Shown: in pieces, positions 45,327-53,910 of the stretch
Numbering within the stretch: the first letter of the stretch is position 1
Layout of the letters: each line of letters starts with the position of its first letter
Source: Candidatus Poribacteria bacterium
Lineage (GTDB): Bacteria; Poribacteria; WGA-4E; WGA-3G
Direction of reading: 5' to 3'
Assembly (NCBI GenBank): GCA_026710795.1
Contig: JAPOQK010000009.1
Coordinates: 25,334-89,333 of the forward strand
DNA: 64,000 nucleotides
Notes under the pieces: model-generated
Seen by the model: the letters and a program-made list of their open reading frames with translations, nothing else
Told to the model about the DNA's origin: nothing
The model's database searches: none
Program-made: the position numbers and the translations under genes

Positions 45327-46205
45327 ATGCTAAATCCTGAATTTCTCACACAACTTGAGCAATTCCGCATCCGATGCATACAACCATTTCGTGGGAAATT
45401 TCGGGGAGATCGTAGAAGCCTTAACCGAGGGACAGGCGTTGAATTCTCAGATTACCGTCTCTACGAACATGGAGATGATCTACGTTATCTTGATTGGAAT
45501 ATCTACGCACGATCGGAAAAGTTATTTATCAAACTGTTCCAAACAGATGAAGAATTACCAATCTCTATATTAATTGACACAAGCCAATCAATGCAGTTCG
45601 GACAACCGACAAAATTAGATTATGCAAAACACCTCGCTGCTTCGTTAGGATATATTTCATTGGTGAATTCTGATCGGGTGGTGTTATATTCATTAGCAGA
45701 ACGACTATATCAAGTTTTACCATCCACATACGGTAAATCACAGTTTCCACGTTTTCAAAAGGCATTAACAACTATTGAATCCAGTGGAACAACACGTTTG
45801 ACAGAGTCTTTCAAGCATTTGGCTACTTACCAACCACAAGCAGGAGTTGTAATCATACTTAGCGATTTTTTAGACTCGGAAGGATACACCGAAGGTATAA
45901 ATGCGTTATTAGGACGTCGATTTGCATTGATGTTAATTCACATTCAATGCATTGAAGAAACTGATCCACCACCAATTGGAGATTGGCAGATGGAAGACGC
46001 TGAAACCGGTGAGACAAAGCAGATTACGATTAACGAAGAAACTATCACACAATACCGAAATCGTCAAATAGAATTCTGTGAGAACTTACAACGCTTTTGC
46101 ACAAGGAAAGGTGTAGGATATATCCGTATATCCACAGATACTGCAGTTGATACTGTGGTTATGAAAGAGATGCCACGCGCAGGATTTATAGAACGGAGAT
46201 ATTGA
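45327..46205 (+). CDS. DUF58 protein with VWA-like fold
   Basis: A 292-residue DUF58 protein. The signature runs RSLNRGTGVEFSDYRLYEHG, then DDLRYLDWNIYARSEKLFIK, and a metal-ion-dependent adhesion site begins with DTSQSMQFG. DUF58 genes normally follow a MoxR ATPase and precede VWA and DUF4159 membrane genes, the set thought to act in metal insertion or envelope maintenance. Here the expected MoxR is not next to it; the DUF1670 element ends 23 bases upstream and may have separated them. The ATG at 45327 is preferred over the TTG at 45297, which lies inside the element end. No strong ribosome binding site is seen. Confidence 0.87.
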   Translation: MLNPEFLTQLEQFRIRCIQPFRGKFRGDRRSLNRGTGVEFSDYRLYEHGDDLRYLDWNIYARSEKLFIKLFQTDEELPISILIDTSQSMQFGQPTKLDYAKHLAASLGYISLVNSDRVVLYSLAERLYQVLPSTYGKSQFPRFQKALTTIESSGTTRLTESFKHLATYQPQAGVVIILSDFLDSEGYTEGINALLGRRFALMLIHIQCIEETDPPPIGDWQMEDAETGETKQITINEETITQYRNRQIEFCENLQRFCTRKGVGYIRISTDTAVDTVVMKEMPRAGFIERRY

Positions 46206-46236
46206 CTCTGCACGAAACTAAGTAAGGAGCAATCAC

Positions 46237-46779
46237 ATGGAAAAACAATTTGCACAAACGACTATAGAACTCATACAAGGTGACATAACAAAAGCAAAAA
46301 TTGATGCTGTTGTAAATGCAGCAAATGAAAAACTCATCGGAGGTGGTGGTGTGGATGGTGCAATTCGCCGCGCTGGTGGTGAAGCAGTTGTAAAGGCATG
46401 CGACGATATCCGTAAACAGCAAGGGGGTTGTCCAACAGGACAAGCAGTTATTACCACCGGAGGAAAGTTACACGCAAAATATATCATCCATACTGTCGGT
46501 CCGGTGTGGAACGGCGGTAACTCAGGTGAGGCTGCACTACTCGCAAGTTGCTATAGAGAAAGCCTTAAGTTAGCTGTGGAAAATGACATAAAATCTATTG
46601 CTTTCCCATCAATTAGTACAGGTGTCTACGGCTATCCAACAGAAAAAGCAGCCGCTGAAGCACTGCAAACAATACGCGACATAGCGGAAAGTGAAGTAAC
46701 AGTTCCCACCACAATTCAGTTTGTTTTATTTGATGACGCTACCTATAGTTGTTACGCAGATGCCCTTACCAAACTTTAA
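46237..46779 (+). CDS. Macro domain protein, O-acetyl-ADP-ribose deacetylase-like
   Basis: A 180-residue single macro domain: DAVVNAANEKLIGGGGVDGA, then PTGQAVITTGGKL, and SISTGVYGYPTEKAA near the C-terminus. These are the ADP-ribose-binding loops of the YmdB/MacroD group, which removes ADP-ribose from protein or hydrolyses O-acetyl-ADP-ribose. GGAG precedes the ATG. It lies 31 bases after DUF58 and is probably co-transcribed; a functional link to DUF58 is not established. Confidence 0.92.
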   Translation: MEKQFAQTTIELIQGDITKAKIDAVVNAANEKLIGGGGVDGAIRRAGGEAVVKACDDIRKQQGGCPTGQAVITTGGKLHAKYIIHTVGPVWNGGNSGEAALLASCYRESLKLAVENDIKSIAFPSISTGVYGYPTEKAAAEALQTIRDIAESEVTVPTTIQFVLFDDATYSCYADALTKL

Positions 46780-47122
46780 GTAGAGTCTTGCCAATAACTC
46801 GTTCTTCATTCTAATTTGCATTTCATTTTGTAAGAATCGCAGAAGACACAGAATTACACTATCCTGTCTAAACGCGATTCCTTATGTAACAACCTTTGTA
46901 GAACCAGTGTCTTTTTCTGCGTCTTCTGCGATTCTGACAGAAACACTTGCCAAAAACTTTACACTTTAGCAATATTAATCATCTTGAAATGTTAGATTTA
47001 ATGTGTTAATATAATCAAAAAAGAACTCTCTTGGTCTAAACTTGCGGATCTGTGTTTCGTTAATAAACATCAGATCAGTTCAAACCCCAACACGCACCCA
47101 ACCATACCCATCTGGAAAAAAA
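46780..47122. other. Intergenic region with a MITE-like repeat
   Basis: No gene is supported here. The region contains the inverted-repeat element at 46833-46935 and, right after it, a fragment of the terminal arm seen at 3122-3140 (CCAAAAACTTTACAC). The 27-codon extension in frame with the DUF4159 gene is not considered coding. Confidence 0.5.
46833..46935. repeat. MITE-like element, 21-bp inverted ends
   Basis: AGAATCGCAGAAGACACAGAA at 46833-46853 faces its near-exact complement at 46915-46935 (one difference). No coding capacity. A related but more diverged pair is at about 56738-56880, and a right-end relic at about 63561-63603. Confidence 0.65.
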
Positions 47123-48574
47123 ATGGCAATTGAAAAACATAAAACATATAGAAAGAAGCGACATTTGCATTCATTAATAATTTCACTTGTCATTCACTGT
47201 GTTGCGATTATTACGTTAGGAATATGGCTGTTAAAACCGCTCATACAAGATAGCGAAGATAAAATGTATGTAGAATTTATGGACACAGTTTCTGACCAGC
47301 GGCAGATTAGAAAACATATACCAAAACCAAGACCAAAACCTTTACCGAATGTGGAACGGAAAATCGCTACAACTGGTATCAAAGGAGTATCCAGTTCAGA
47401 AAGAGTCCCGACACCTGTAAACCCTGTTGCTCCAGTTCAAAATGAAATACCGTTAGATGCCCCAACAATGATACAAAACGTTACAAGACTTGCGCCTTCT
47501 CCAGAAAGTATCTTAAACAGTTCTAAACTTGATGGACCAAAATTAAGTGGAGGTGATGGTCCTATTGAGAGCGTCTCTCCTGTCCGAAGTAAGAGCAGTA
47601 GCGGTTCAGTAGGGGTTGCAACTCAAGGAAAGGGTAGTTCGGGAATCGGTAATTTTACAAAAGGGACAGGTACTGGTTCGGGATATGCCGATTTAGGTGG
47701 AGGATACGGTAAACTGCCAACACTGCGAGATGAAATTGGTGATAAATTAGGTGGAATCATAAAAGGTACTGGTTCAGACCTACAGGCACATATACGCGTT
47801 ATACGGCTAAAGCATTCACTTAGTGACTGGTGGCAGGACCCGACTGCAATTCCTTCTCTGATTGAGTGGTTGGAAGTTAATACTCCTGTACGCGCTGATA
47901 TGAGTTTCGCTGGGGGTGCTTTAAGAATGACAGACCCAGAAATTATGAACGCACCTCTCATTATTATGACCGGACATGAAAAAGAAATGACACAAAACCG
48001 TAATCTGATGCGCGGTGAAAAAAGGGAATCAGGTTTCTCAGACGAAGAACGGGCTGCACTAAGGAGATATGTCCTTGAAAGAGGTGGCACACTATTCTTT
48101 GATGATTGTGGATTAAAAGCAGGTTTTTCTGGATTAATTGAACGTGAATTAAATCAGATATTTCCTGAGCACCGTTTAGAAAAACTACCCCATGATCACG
48201 AATTATACAATATTTACTACCAACTGGATAAACCACCTGAAGGTGGTGAAGTATTTTGGGAAAGTGAAAATAAGGCACGACCAACAAAATATAAATTTCA
48301 ACGCGGAATATATGTACCACGCACACCAGGGGCAAGAAAATCACCCAATCTCACCTTTAAAGATCCAAACGGTGTCCTACGAACCACTAACAGGTTAGGT
48401 GTTATTTTCAATAGAAAAGACTATCTCTGTGCGATGGAAACAGCGGAAATAGAATCCAGAACAGCACTTCGTAATCGCCGATCCACGGATGTATACCGGT
48501 TTATGACAAACCTTATGGTTTACGCACTAAGATACGGCGGCAATACTGACCGGTCTGAATATAAGGGCAAATAA
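47123..48574 (+). CDS. DUF4159 protein with TonB-like membrane anchor
   Basis: About 483 residues. One N-terminal membrane helix (LIISLVIHCVAIITLGIWLL, about 18-38) is followed by a Pro/Lys-rich TonB-like linker (KHIPKPRPKPLPN) and a long Gly/Ser-rich stretch. The DUF4159 domain (about 255-483) contains APLIIMTGHE, GFSDEERAALRRYV, GGTLFFDDCG and DYLCAMETAE. This periplasmic domain has a class I amidotransferase-like fold. DUF4159 genes occur with DUF58/MoxR/VWA sets, as here. The ATG at 47123 is chosen because it puts the helix near the N-terminus; TGGA lies before it. Confidence 0.83.
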   Translation: MAIEKHKTYRKKRHLHSLIISLVIHCVAIITLGIWLLKPLIQDSEDKMYVEFMDTVSDQRQIRKHIPKPRPKPLPNVERKIATTGIKGVSSSERVPTPVNPVAPVQNEIPLDAPTMIQNVTRLAPSPESILNSSKLDGPKLSGGDGPIESVSPVRSKSSSGSVGVATQGKGSSGIGNFTKGTGTGSGYADLGGGYGKLPTLRDEIGDKLGGIIKGTGSDLQAHIRVIRLKHSLSDWWQDPTAIPSLIEWLEVNTPVRADMSFAGGALRMTDPEIMNAPLIIMTGHEKEMTQNRNLMRGEKRESGFSDEERAALRRYVLERGGTLFFDDCGLKAGFSGLIERELNQIFPEHRLEKLPHDHELYNIYYQLDKPPEGGEVFWESENKARPTKYKFQRGIYVPRTPGARKSPNLTFKDPNGVLRTTNRLGVIFNRKDYLCAMETAEIESRTALRNRRSTDVYRFMTNLMVYALRYGGNTDRSEYKGK

Positions 48575-48599
48575 TTTACCAGAAACGGTCAATCCACAG

Positions 48600-49043
48600 T
48601 TATCCCAACAATTCCTCAAGCTTAGACGATCTATATTCAAATATCTTCTCTATATCAGGACGAACGAATAGTTTATTAATCAATTGTCCTCCCAGCACTG
48701 CATATTCCACCTCGTCTTGCACAAGTGTCCCTTTATCTGTTTCAATGAATTTGTGCTTGTGTATCCAGCATCGATAAGGACCTCTACGTTGTTCGTCTGC
48801 AAAAAAATGTGGAGGATTCCACTCTGTTATTTCGCTCTGCCATCGAACAGGAATACCACGTAATTTAAAACGATAGTCTATAAGGGTTCCAACCGCCATC
48901 TCTATCGGCGGATTCGTAAGAACTACTAAATGCATCTGTGGTGGTGTTATTTCTGTGAGATTATTTGCATCTGAAAAAAATGAAAATACCTCAGCCAGAG
49001 GTTTTTCAATACGATGTTCTGTTGAAAGTGTAAAGGTTTTCAT
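48600..49043 (-). CDS. SRPBCC-family ligand-binding protein
   Basis: A 147-residue START-like (SRPBCC) domain: HRIEKPLAEVFSFFSDANNL at the N-terminus, then LTEITPPQMHL, IDYRFKLRGIPVRWQSEIT and a C-terminal helix with FEYRSSKLEELLG. Such proteins bind hydrophobic ligands or act as cyclases/aromatases; a common group is fused to or next to NAD-dependent epimerases. Ligand unknown. It ends 25 bases from the DUF4159 gene (convergent) and is preceded by the membrane cytochrome gene. Confidence 0.83.
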   Translation of the reverse strand: MKTFTLSTEHRIEKPLAEVFSFFSDANNLTEITPPQMHLVVLTNPPIEMAVGTLIDYRFKLRGIPVRWQSEITEWNPPHFFADEQRRGPYRCWIHKHKFIETDKGTLVQDEVEYAVLGGQLINKLFVRPDIEKIFEYRSSKLEELLG

Positions 49044-49081
49044 TTTTTATCCTCAGTATATTTCTTTATGTTACGTTCTGA

Positions 49082-50161
49082 TTATTCCTCAAGAATAGTT
49101 TCGGACACAAGTATGTTTTCGTTTATATAACGTGTAATCAACTCAAACTCTTCTTCTTCAAGATAGAGTCCAATATCAATCATTCGATTTATGATCTCAA
49201 CTGTTTCCTCTTTGGACGTAGGTGGATAATCAATTACGTCTTCAAAGGGGTGGCATTGAGAGCATTTGTCCTCAAAAAGTGCTTTTGCTTCCTCCGCATC
49301 ATAAGTAGGTGTTGTGGTAACAGAAATCGGTTCTGCGTTCATAGTAGCTGATGCAATTTCAACTGCAGCTTTTGCTTCACTCGTCCGCAGCATTTCCTCT
49401 CGTTGCTGTTTGACCGATGTCTTGATGTCGGGTGTGATTGCTATCAGATATGCAGATACACTCCACTCCTCTTTTTCGGTGATCGGTTCACCAATAACAG
49501 GTTTTATCGCCATACGATGAACTAAACGTACCCAATCTGGAGGGGTGCGTGGTTTAGCAAGAATAGTCCGTAAATCATGACAGACAACACATTTGCGCTG
49601 TAACACATTTTGTCCTTCACGTAATTTCCGTTTAGATGCCAGTTGATCAAGCGGTACTTCCGCAGGCAACTCTGCAATATCTAACAACTGACGTGTCCTC
49701 GCAATACCCTCCTCGCTAAACGCTCGTGTTTGAGACCTTAGAATAGTTTCATGAAATGAAAATGGCACTGACAATCCTATCAATAGATAGGTGCAAAGAA
49801 GTAACGATACTCCGATATACGGCATTGCTTCCTCAAAATGCCGAAAAAAACGAAGAATTGCAATTTTTACCAGAATTAGCACTCCAATTGTGATTCCGAG
49901 CATTAAATGTGCAACAGTACGTGGAGGTAATTCAACCTGATAACTCCATAAGCGTGGAACCATGTACCACATCATAAAAATATAGAGCAATGCATACGCA
50001 TAACCAAGACAGCGATGCAAAAGCGTCAATGATCGAGGGGCTTCACTCTTATGGGTTTCCTTATCAAAAGGATATCCCCATAGTTTAAACATTAAGAAAA
50101 CTGAGGCATTCGCCAATCCTAAAAATATTAGTCCGAAAATAGCACTTGTTGAAGATGACAT
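49082..50161 (-). CDS. Membrane protein with two c-type haem sites
   Basis: About 359 residues. Four transmembrane helices occupy the first ~150 residues (around 7-25, 48-66, 77-98, 112-130), with conserved His residues in TLLHRCLGYAYA and VAHLMLGIT that could ligate b-type haem. The periplasmic part has two CxxCH sites: CVVCH (about 196) and CSQCH (about 310). It is thus a candidate membrane-bound electron carrier, similar in plan to DUF420/cytochrome-type modules. AAGGAAT precedes the ATG at 50161. The partner oxidoreductase is not in the window. Confidence 0.75.
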   Translation of the reverse strand: MSSSTSAIFGLIFLGLANASVFLMFKLWGYPFDKETHKSEAPRSLTLLHRCLGYAYALLYIFMMWYMVPRLWSYQVELPPRTVAHLMLGITIGVLILVKIAILRFFRHFEEAMPYIGVSLLLCTYLLIGLSVPFSFHETILRSQTRAFSEEGIARTRQLLDIAELPAEVPLDQLASKRKLREGQNVLQRKCVVCHDLRTILAKPRTPPDWVRLVHRMAIKPVIGEPITEKEEWSVSAYLIAITPDIKTSVKQQREEMLRTSEAKAAVEIASATMNAEPISVTTTPTYDAEEAKALFEDKCSQCHPFEDVIDYPPTSKEETVEIINRMIDIGLYLEEEEFELITRYINENILVSETILEE

Positions 50162-50283
50162 AATCAAAATTCCTTATGTGGGTTGTTACCAATTGATTCC
50201 TCTATCCGTACCACTACATTGTAAAATATGTTCCTGTGACTGTCTCCTCAAATTGATAGAATGATAAGATCATCACATTGATA

Positions 50284-51084
50284 TTATGTATCCAACATAG
50301 GACGATTCAATCGTGAATGATAGGGAGGTTCCATAACTGCCCTTTGTCTTTCGTCTGCCCATTCAGGTATCTCATAAGCAGGAACATAAGCCATATTACC
50401 TGCAGTGTATCGTGTTAAAATTGAACGTCTCGGATGGTCTGCTGTCCAGGGAAGCGTTCCATGTGTAGTAGCTTCACTGAAAATAATCGCATCACCAGCA
50501 TTACAAACGAGTTGACGAATGTGTTCTTGATGTTTTTGGTAAAGACGCATCTCTTGTGGACAAGAATAGTTACTCTTATGACTTCCCGGTATCACAATAA
50601 GTCCACCAGCACCGGGAGGCACATCGGTGAGTTGAAAAGTAACCACAGTCAAACCGTTATGCATCCGTCCATCACGAAAAATGTAATATTGATTCGGATC
50701 GAACCCAGGACCCGATGACCCGTGGAAAATGAACCCTTCTGCACCTTTGTCCATAGATAGCAGGAACATCTGATGATCCATTCGGAAACCCTTACCTAAT
50801 ATTACATTTAGATACGGTACAAGTGTTGGATGTGCAAGCATGTGACGGAACGGATTACACCACGGTTCCTCCCATCCAAGCATCCCACCGAGTTCACCTC
50901 TACCCTGTTCTCCTCTCAGTTCCTCTGACCCGCCATCAAGCGTCTGTTCACGCGGACGTATACGCATCTGATCACTATGTTTGTCTATTGCCTCGTTTGC
51001 TAATGCCACCTCTTCAGGTGTCAATACATCTTTTACAATAATATAACCGTTCAGATCAAATAGATATTTCTCATCAGCATTCAT
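50284..51084 (-). CDS. Phytanoyl-CoA dioxygenase family protein
   Basis: About 266 residues of the PhyH superfamily of Fe(II)/2-oxoglutarate oxygenases. Typical blocks: FDLNGYIIVKDVLTPEEV at the N-terminus, MDHQMFLLSMDKG, VVTFQLTDVPPGAGGLIVIP and GSHKSNY, then FSEATTHGTLPW with the distal His. The usual HxD pair is not clear: the expected place reads FIFHGSSGPG, with Ser where Asp is normal. The start at 51084 has AAGGAGATTGAG upstream. The enolase-superfamily gene lies 56 bases upstream on the same strand, a pairing common in this lineage. Substrate unknown. Confidence 0.87.
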   Translation of the reverse strand: MNADEKYLFDLNGYIIVKDVLTPEEVALANEAIDKHSDQMRIRPREQTLDGGSEELRGEQGRGELGGMLGWEEPWCNPFRHMLAHPTLVPYLNVILGKGFRMDHQMFLLSMDKGAEGFIFHGSSGPGFDPNQYYIFRDGRMHNGLTVVTFQLTDVPPGAGGLIVIPGSHKSNYSCPQEMRLYQKHQEHIRQLVCNAGDAIIFSEATTHGTLPWTADHPRRSILTRYTAGNMAYVPAYEIPEWADERQRAVMEPPYHSRLNRPMLDT

Positions 51085-51140
51085 CTCAATCTCCTTGCTT
51101 TGGAAACTGTTCTCTGTACCGGACACCACAATATTATGAC

Positions 51141-52268
51141 TTACACGGCATAAGCAACTGACCCATCCTCACGCAACGGTGTTGAGCCAGTATTCATGGG
51201 ACGAAACGGTGTCGCATCAATTAAACTATCGTCAAGTTCCACACCTAATCCAGGCACATCAGGAATTGGGATATAACCACCCTCACGCTGATATGCAACT
51301 TTGTAGACAGCAAATGCATCAGATTCATCACCTTTGGTATATTCTTGTGTTACAAAGTTCGGAATGCTCGCATCTAAATGTAGTGACGCAGCAGTTATCA
51401 GTGGACCCAAGAAGTTGTGTGTCACAACTGCACTGTGATACGATTCTGCAATTGCTGCAATCTTCTTACAATGTGTCAACCCACCTGCCAAACCAACATC
51501 AGGACGGACATATTGAGGACCACCTACTTCCAGGAGTTCACGGAACTCCCAAATGCTTACATTGCGTTCACCTAAAGCAAGAGGAGTTGTCATCCGCTTC
51601 GCTAATTCCGCTTGCGTTGTTATCGTATCTATCTGTATAGGGTCTTCAATGAAGTAGAGGTTGAAGGGTACCAATGCAGACTCCAGTACGATACTGTTCA
51701 TAGGAGTAAGTTTCCGATGCACTTCAACAATAAGATCGAGATCAGGTCCACCACCTTCTCGTGCTGCGGCGACAATGTCTCGGGCTGTTTTTACCAATCG
51801 ATCTAATGCCATATCCTGAAAATTTCCAACCAATGGATCAAACTTGAGTGCAGTAAAGCCTTCCGCAACAGCAGCTTTTGCCGCATCAAACATCGTTTCG
51901 GGTGTACCCCCACCACCAAGAAGGTGCAGACGGATTTTATCCCGACAATTTCCACCCAACAACTCCCATACAGGCACACCAAAATGTTTCCCTTTGATAT
52001 CCCACAGTGCGATGTCAACTGCACTTATAGCACCACTCAGTGCGGTTCCTTTAAATGGACCCATTCTGTAAAGATATTGCCAATGATGTTCAATCCGCAA
52101 CGGGTTTTGTCCAATGAGATATTTCTCAAAGGTATCAACAATCTTATCTACTGCCTCTGGATATCCCCAACATGCTGTCTGTCCAACACCACTTAAACCT
52201 GTATCTGTCCAAATCCGAACCACATATCCATTTCCAATAAAAAACGACTCAATTTTATCAATCTTCAT
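51141..52268 (-). CDS. Mandelate racemase/muconate lactonizing enzyme family protein
   Basis: A 375-residue enolase-superfamily member, likely a sugar-acid dehydratase or epimerase in the cytoplasm. The capping domain begins with KIDKIESFFIGNGYVVRIWT. Barrel motifs are FTALKFDPLVGNF (catalytic KxD), LIVEVHRKL, YFIEDPIQ, LALGERN and TVVTHNFLGP (His); the metal ligands Glu-Glu-Glu/Asp are in the expected order. The pattern is closest to the RspA/D-mannonate or D-galactonate dehydratase-like groups. The ATG at 52268 has GGAGGAC upstream. It precedes phyH on the same strand. Confidence 0.9.
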   Translation of the reverse strand: MKIDKIESFFIGNGYVVRIWTDTGLSGVGQTACWGYPEAVDKIVDTFEKYLIGQNPLRIEHHWQYLYRMGPFKGTALSGAISAVDIALWDIKGKHFGVPVWELLGGNCRDKIRLHLLGGGGTPETMFDAAKAAVAEGFTALKFDPLVGNFQDMALDRLVKTARDIVAAAREGGGPDLDLIVEVHRKLTPMNSIVLESALVPFNLYFIEDPIQIDTITTQAELAKRMTTPLALGERNVSIWEFRELLEVGGPQYVRPDVGLAGGLTHCKKIAAIAESYHSAVVTHNFLGPLITAASLHLDASIPNFVTQEYTKGDESDAFAVYKVAYQREGGYIPIPDVPGLGVELDDSLIDATPFRPMNTGSTPLREDGSVAYAV

Positions 52269-52607
52269 ATAGTCCTCCAACTAAGAAGCAAGTTATCTAC
52301 ACTTGAACGTATTGTATCACAACGCGTTGACATTTGACAATAGAACACCTGTAAATCTTGTAATCCCGGTGAATGCCAAAAGGCATTCATACCGTTGATT
52401 TGGTAAATCCTGGTTCAGACTATACCAAAACACTAAAAAACCTAAAACAAAATAATTCTGAGTCTGTAGGTCAGAGCGAGCAAAGCAACCTCCGACCTAC
52501 AGATTCGATTATATTTGCTAACAAGTTTATGTTGAATTCTTGGCGAAACTTTGTTAAAATACTCTTCTAAGTTGAAAATATGTATTCATTAACATAAGGA
52601 CACCACG
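52269..52607. other. Divergent intergenic region with repeats
   Basis: No gene. Notable content: a 24-bp segment at 52397-52420 that recurs exactly at 63400-63423 (core AATCCTGGTTCAGAC), and a hairpin repeat at 52463-52503. Confidence 0.5.
52463..52503. repeat. REP-type palindrome, copy 1
   Basis: TCTGTAGGTC (52463-52472) pairs exactly with GACCTACAGA (52494-52503). The interior AGAGCGAGCAAAGC is shared with copies at 57037-57067 and 63764-63794. Confidence 0.7.
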
Positions 52608-53882
52608 TTGAAAATTCTGGTTATTGGACAAGGAGGACGTGAACATACCCTCGTCTGGAAGATTGCACAAAGTCCACTCGTTAAGAAAATATACTGCACA
52701 CCGGGAAACGCAGGCATTGCGCAAATCGCAGAGTTTGTTCCAATGTGTGAGAATTTTGCTGAACTTGCAGACTGGGCAGAATCTTCTAACATTGACTTAA
52801 CAGTTGTCGGTCCTGAAAACCCTTTAGCAGCAGGAATTGTTGATGTTTTCAGCGAACGCGGTTTGACTGCATTCGGACCTGATAAACAAGCTGCACAACT
52901 TGAAGGAAGTAAGGATTTTGCCAAACAGTTGATGACGGAAAACGACATACCAACCGCTGCATATCAGACGTTTGATAATCCGGATGAAGCAATAGACTAT
53001 ATCAAAACTGTCAACACATCTGTCTTTGTCAAAGCTGACGGTTTAGCAGCTGGGAAAGGTGTAATTCCGGGACGCACTATTGATCAGGCAACACAAGCCG
53101 TCAAAACAATTTTAGAAGATAGGGAATTTGGCGATGCAGGAGATAGTGTCGTCATTGAAGAAGAATTAATTGGAGAGGAAGCCTCGTTTACTGTCCTAAC
53201 AGACGGGAATTACTGTATTCCATTCGTAAGTTCGCAGGACCATAAAATGTCACACGATGGAGATACCGGAAAAAATACAGGTGGGATGGGGGCATATTCA
53301 CCCGCTCCCGTAATGACCCCTGAACTTCACGACTACGTGATGGAAAGTGTTGTGTATCCAACTGTAAAGGGAATGGACAAAATTGGGTGTCCCTTCAAAG
53401 GCGTGTTATATGTCGGACTGATGATTACAGATACAGGTCCAAAGGTATTAGAATTCAACTGTCGGTTCGGAGACCCAGAGACACAAGTTCTCTTGCCACG
53501 ACTAAAAAGCGATCTCGTCCCTTTGATAATGGCATGTATTGACGGAACTCTTGATCAACACACTGACATAGAATGGCACACTCAGGCAGCTACATGTGTT
53601 GTCATGGCTTCAGGAGGATACCCAAATCCGTATCAAACAGGCAAAACTATTACAGGTTTAGAAGAAGCAGAATCAATTGATGATGTTAACGTCTTTCATG
53701 CGGGAACAGAACAAGATGAAAATAACATCGTTACCGCAGGTGGACGCGTATTAGGAGTTACAGCACTGGCAGAAGACCTAAAAACTGCTATTGAAAAAGC
53801 ATATCAGGGTGTTTCTGCAATTCATTTTGATGGTGCACATTATCGGAAAGACATCGGATACCGAGCATTATCACGAATCTGA
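52608..53882 (+). CDS. purD: Phosphoribosylamine-glycine ligase
   Basis: Second step of de novo purine synthesis: joins glycine to phosphoribosylamine with ATP. The 424-residue ATP-grasp protein begins KILVIGQGGREHTLVWKI and contains VVGPENPLAAGIVD, FVKADGLAAGKGV, VIEEELIGEEASF, GMGAYSPAPV and LEFNCRFGDPETQ. The start is TTG at 52608, preceded by AAGGAC; no ATG fits. It leads a plus-strand run of seven genes; 28 bases separate it from the Rel-zinc-finger gene. Confidence 0.96.
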   Translation: MKILVIGQGGREHTLVWKIAQSPLVKKIYCTPGNAGIAQIAEFVPMCENFAELADWAESSNIDLTVVGPENPLAAGIVDVFSERGLTAFGPDKQAAQLEGSKDFAKQLMTENDIPTAAYQTFDNPDEAIDYIKTVNTSVFVKADGLAAGKGVIPGRTIDQATQAVKTILEDREFGDAGDSVVIEEELIGEEASFTVLTDGNYCIPFVSSQDHKMSHDGDTGKNTGGMGAYSPAPVMTPELHDYVMESVVYPTVKGMDKIGCPFKGVLYVGLMITDTGPKVLEFNCRFGDPETQVLLPRLKSDLVPLIMACIDGTLDQHTDIEWHTQAATCVVMASGGYPNPYQTGKTITGLEEAESIDDVNVFHAGTEQDENNIVTAGGRVLGVTALAEDLKTAIEKAYQGVSAIHFDGAHYRKDIGYRALSRI

Positions 53883-53910
53883 GGATTTGAACTTTTTTAG
53901 GTCTTAGTGT

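Noticed and set aside
52269..52607. Purine riboswitch before purD
   Set aside because: No conserved purine aptamer core was seen; the region contains repeats.
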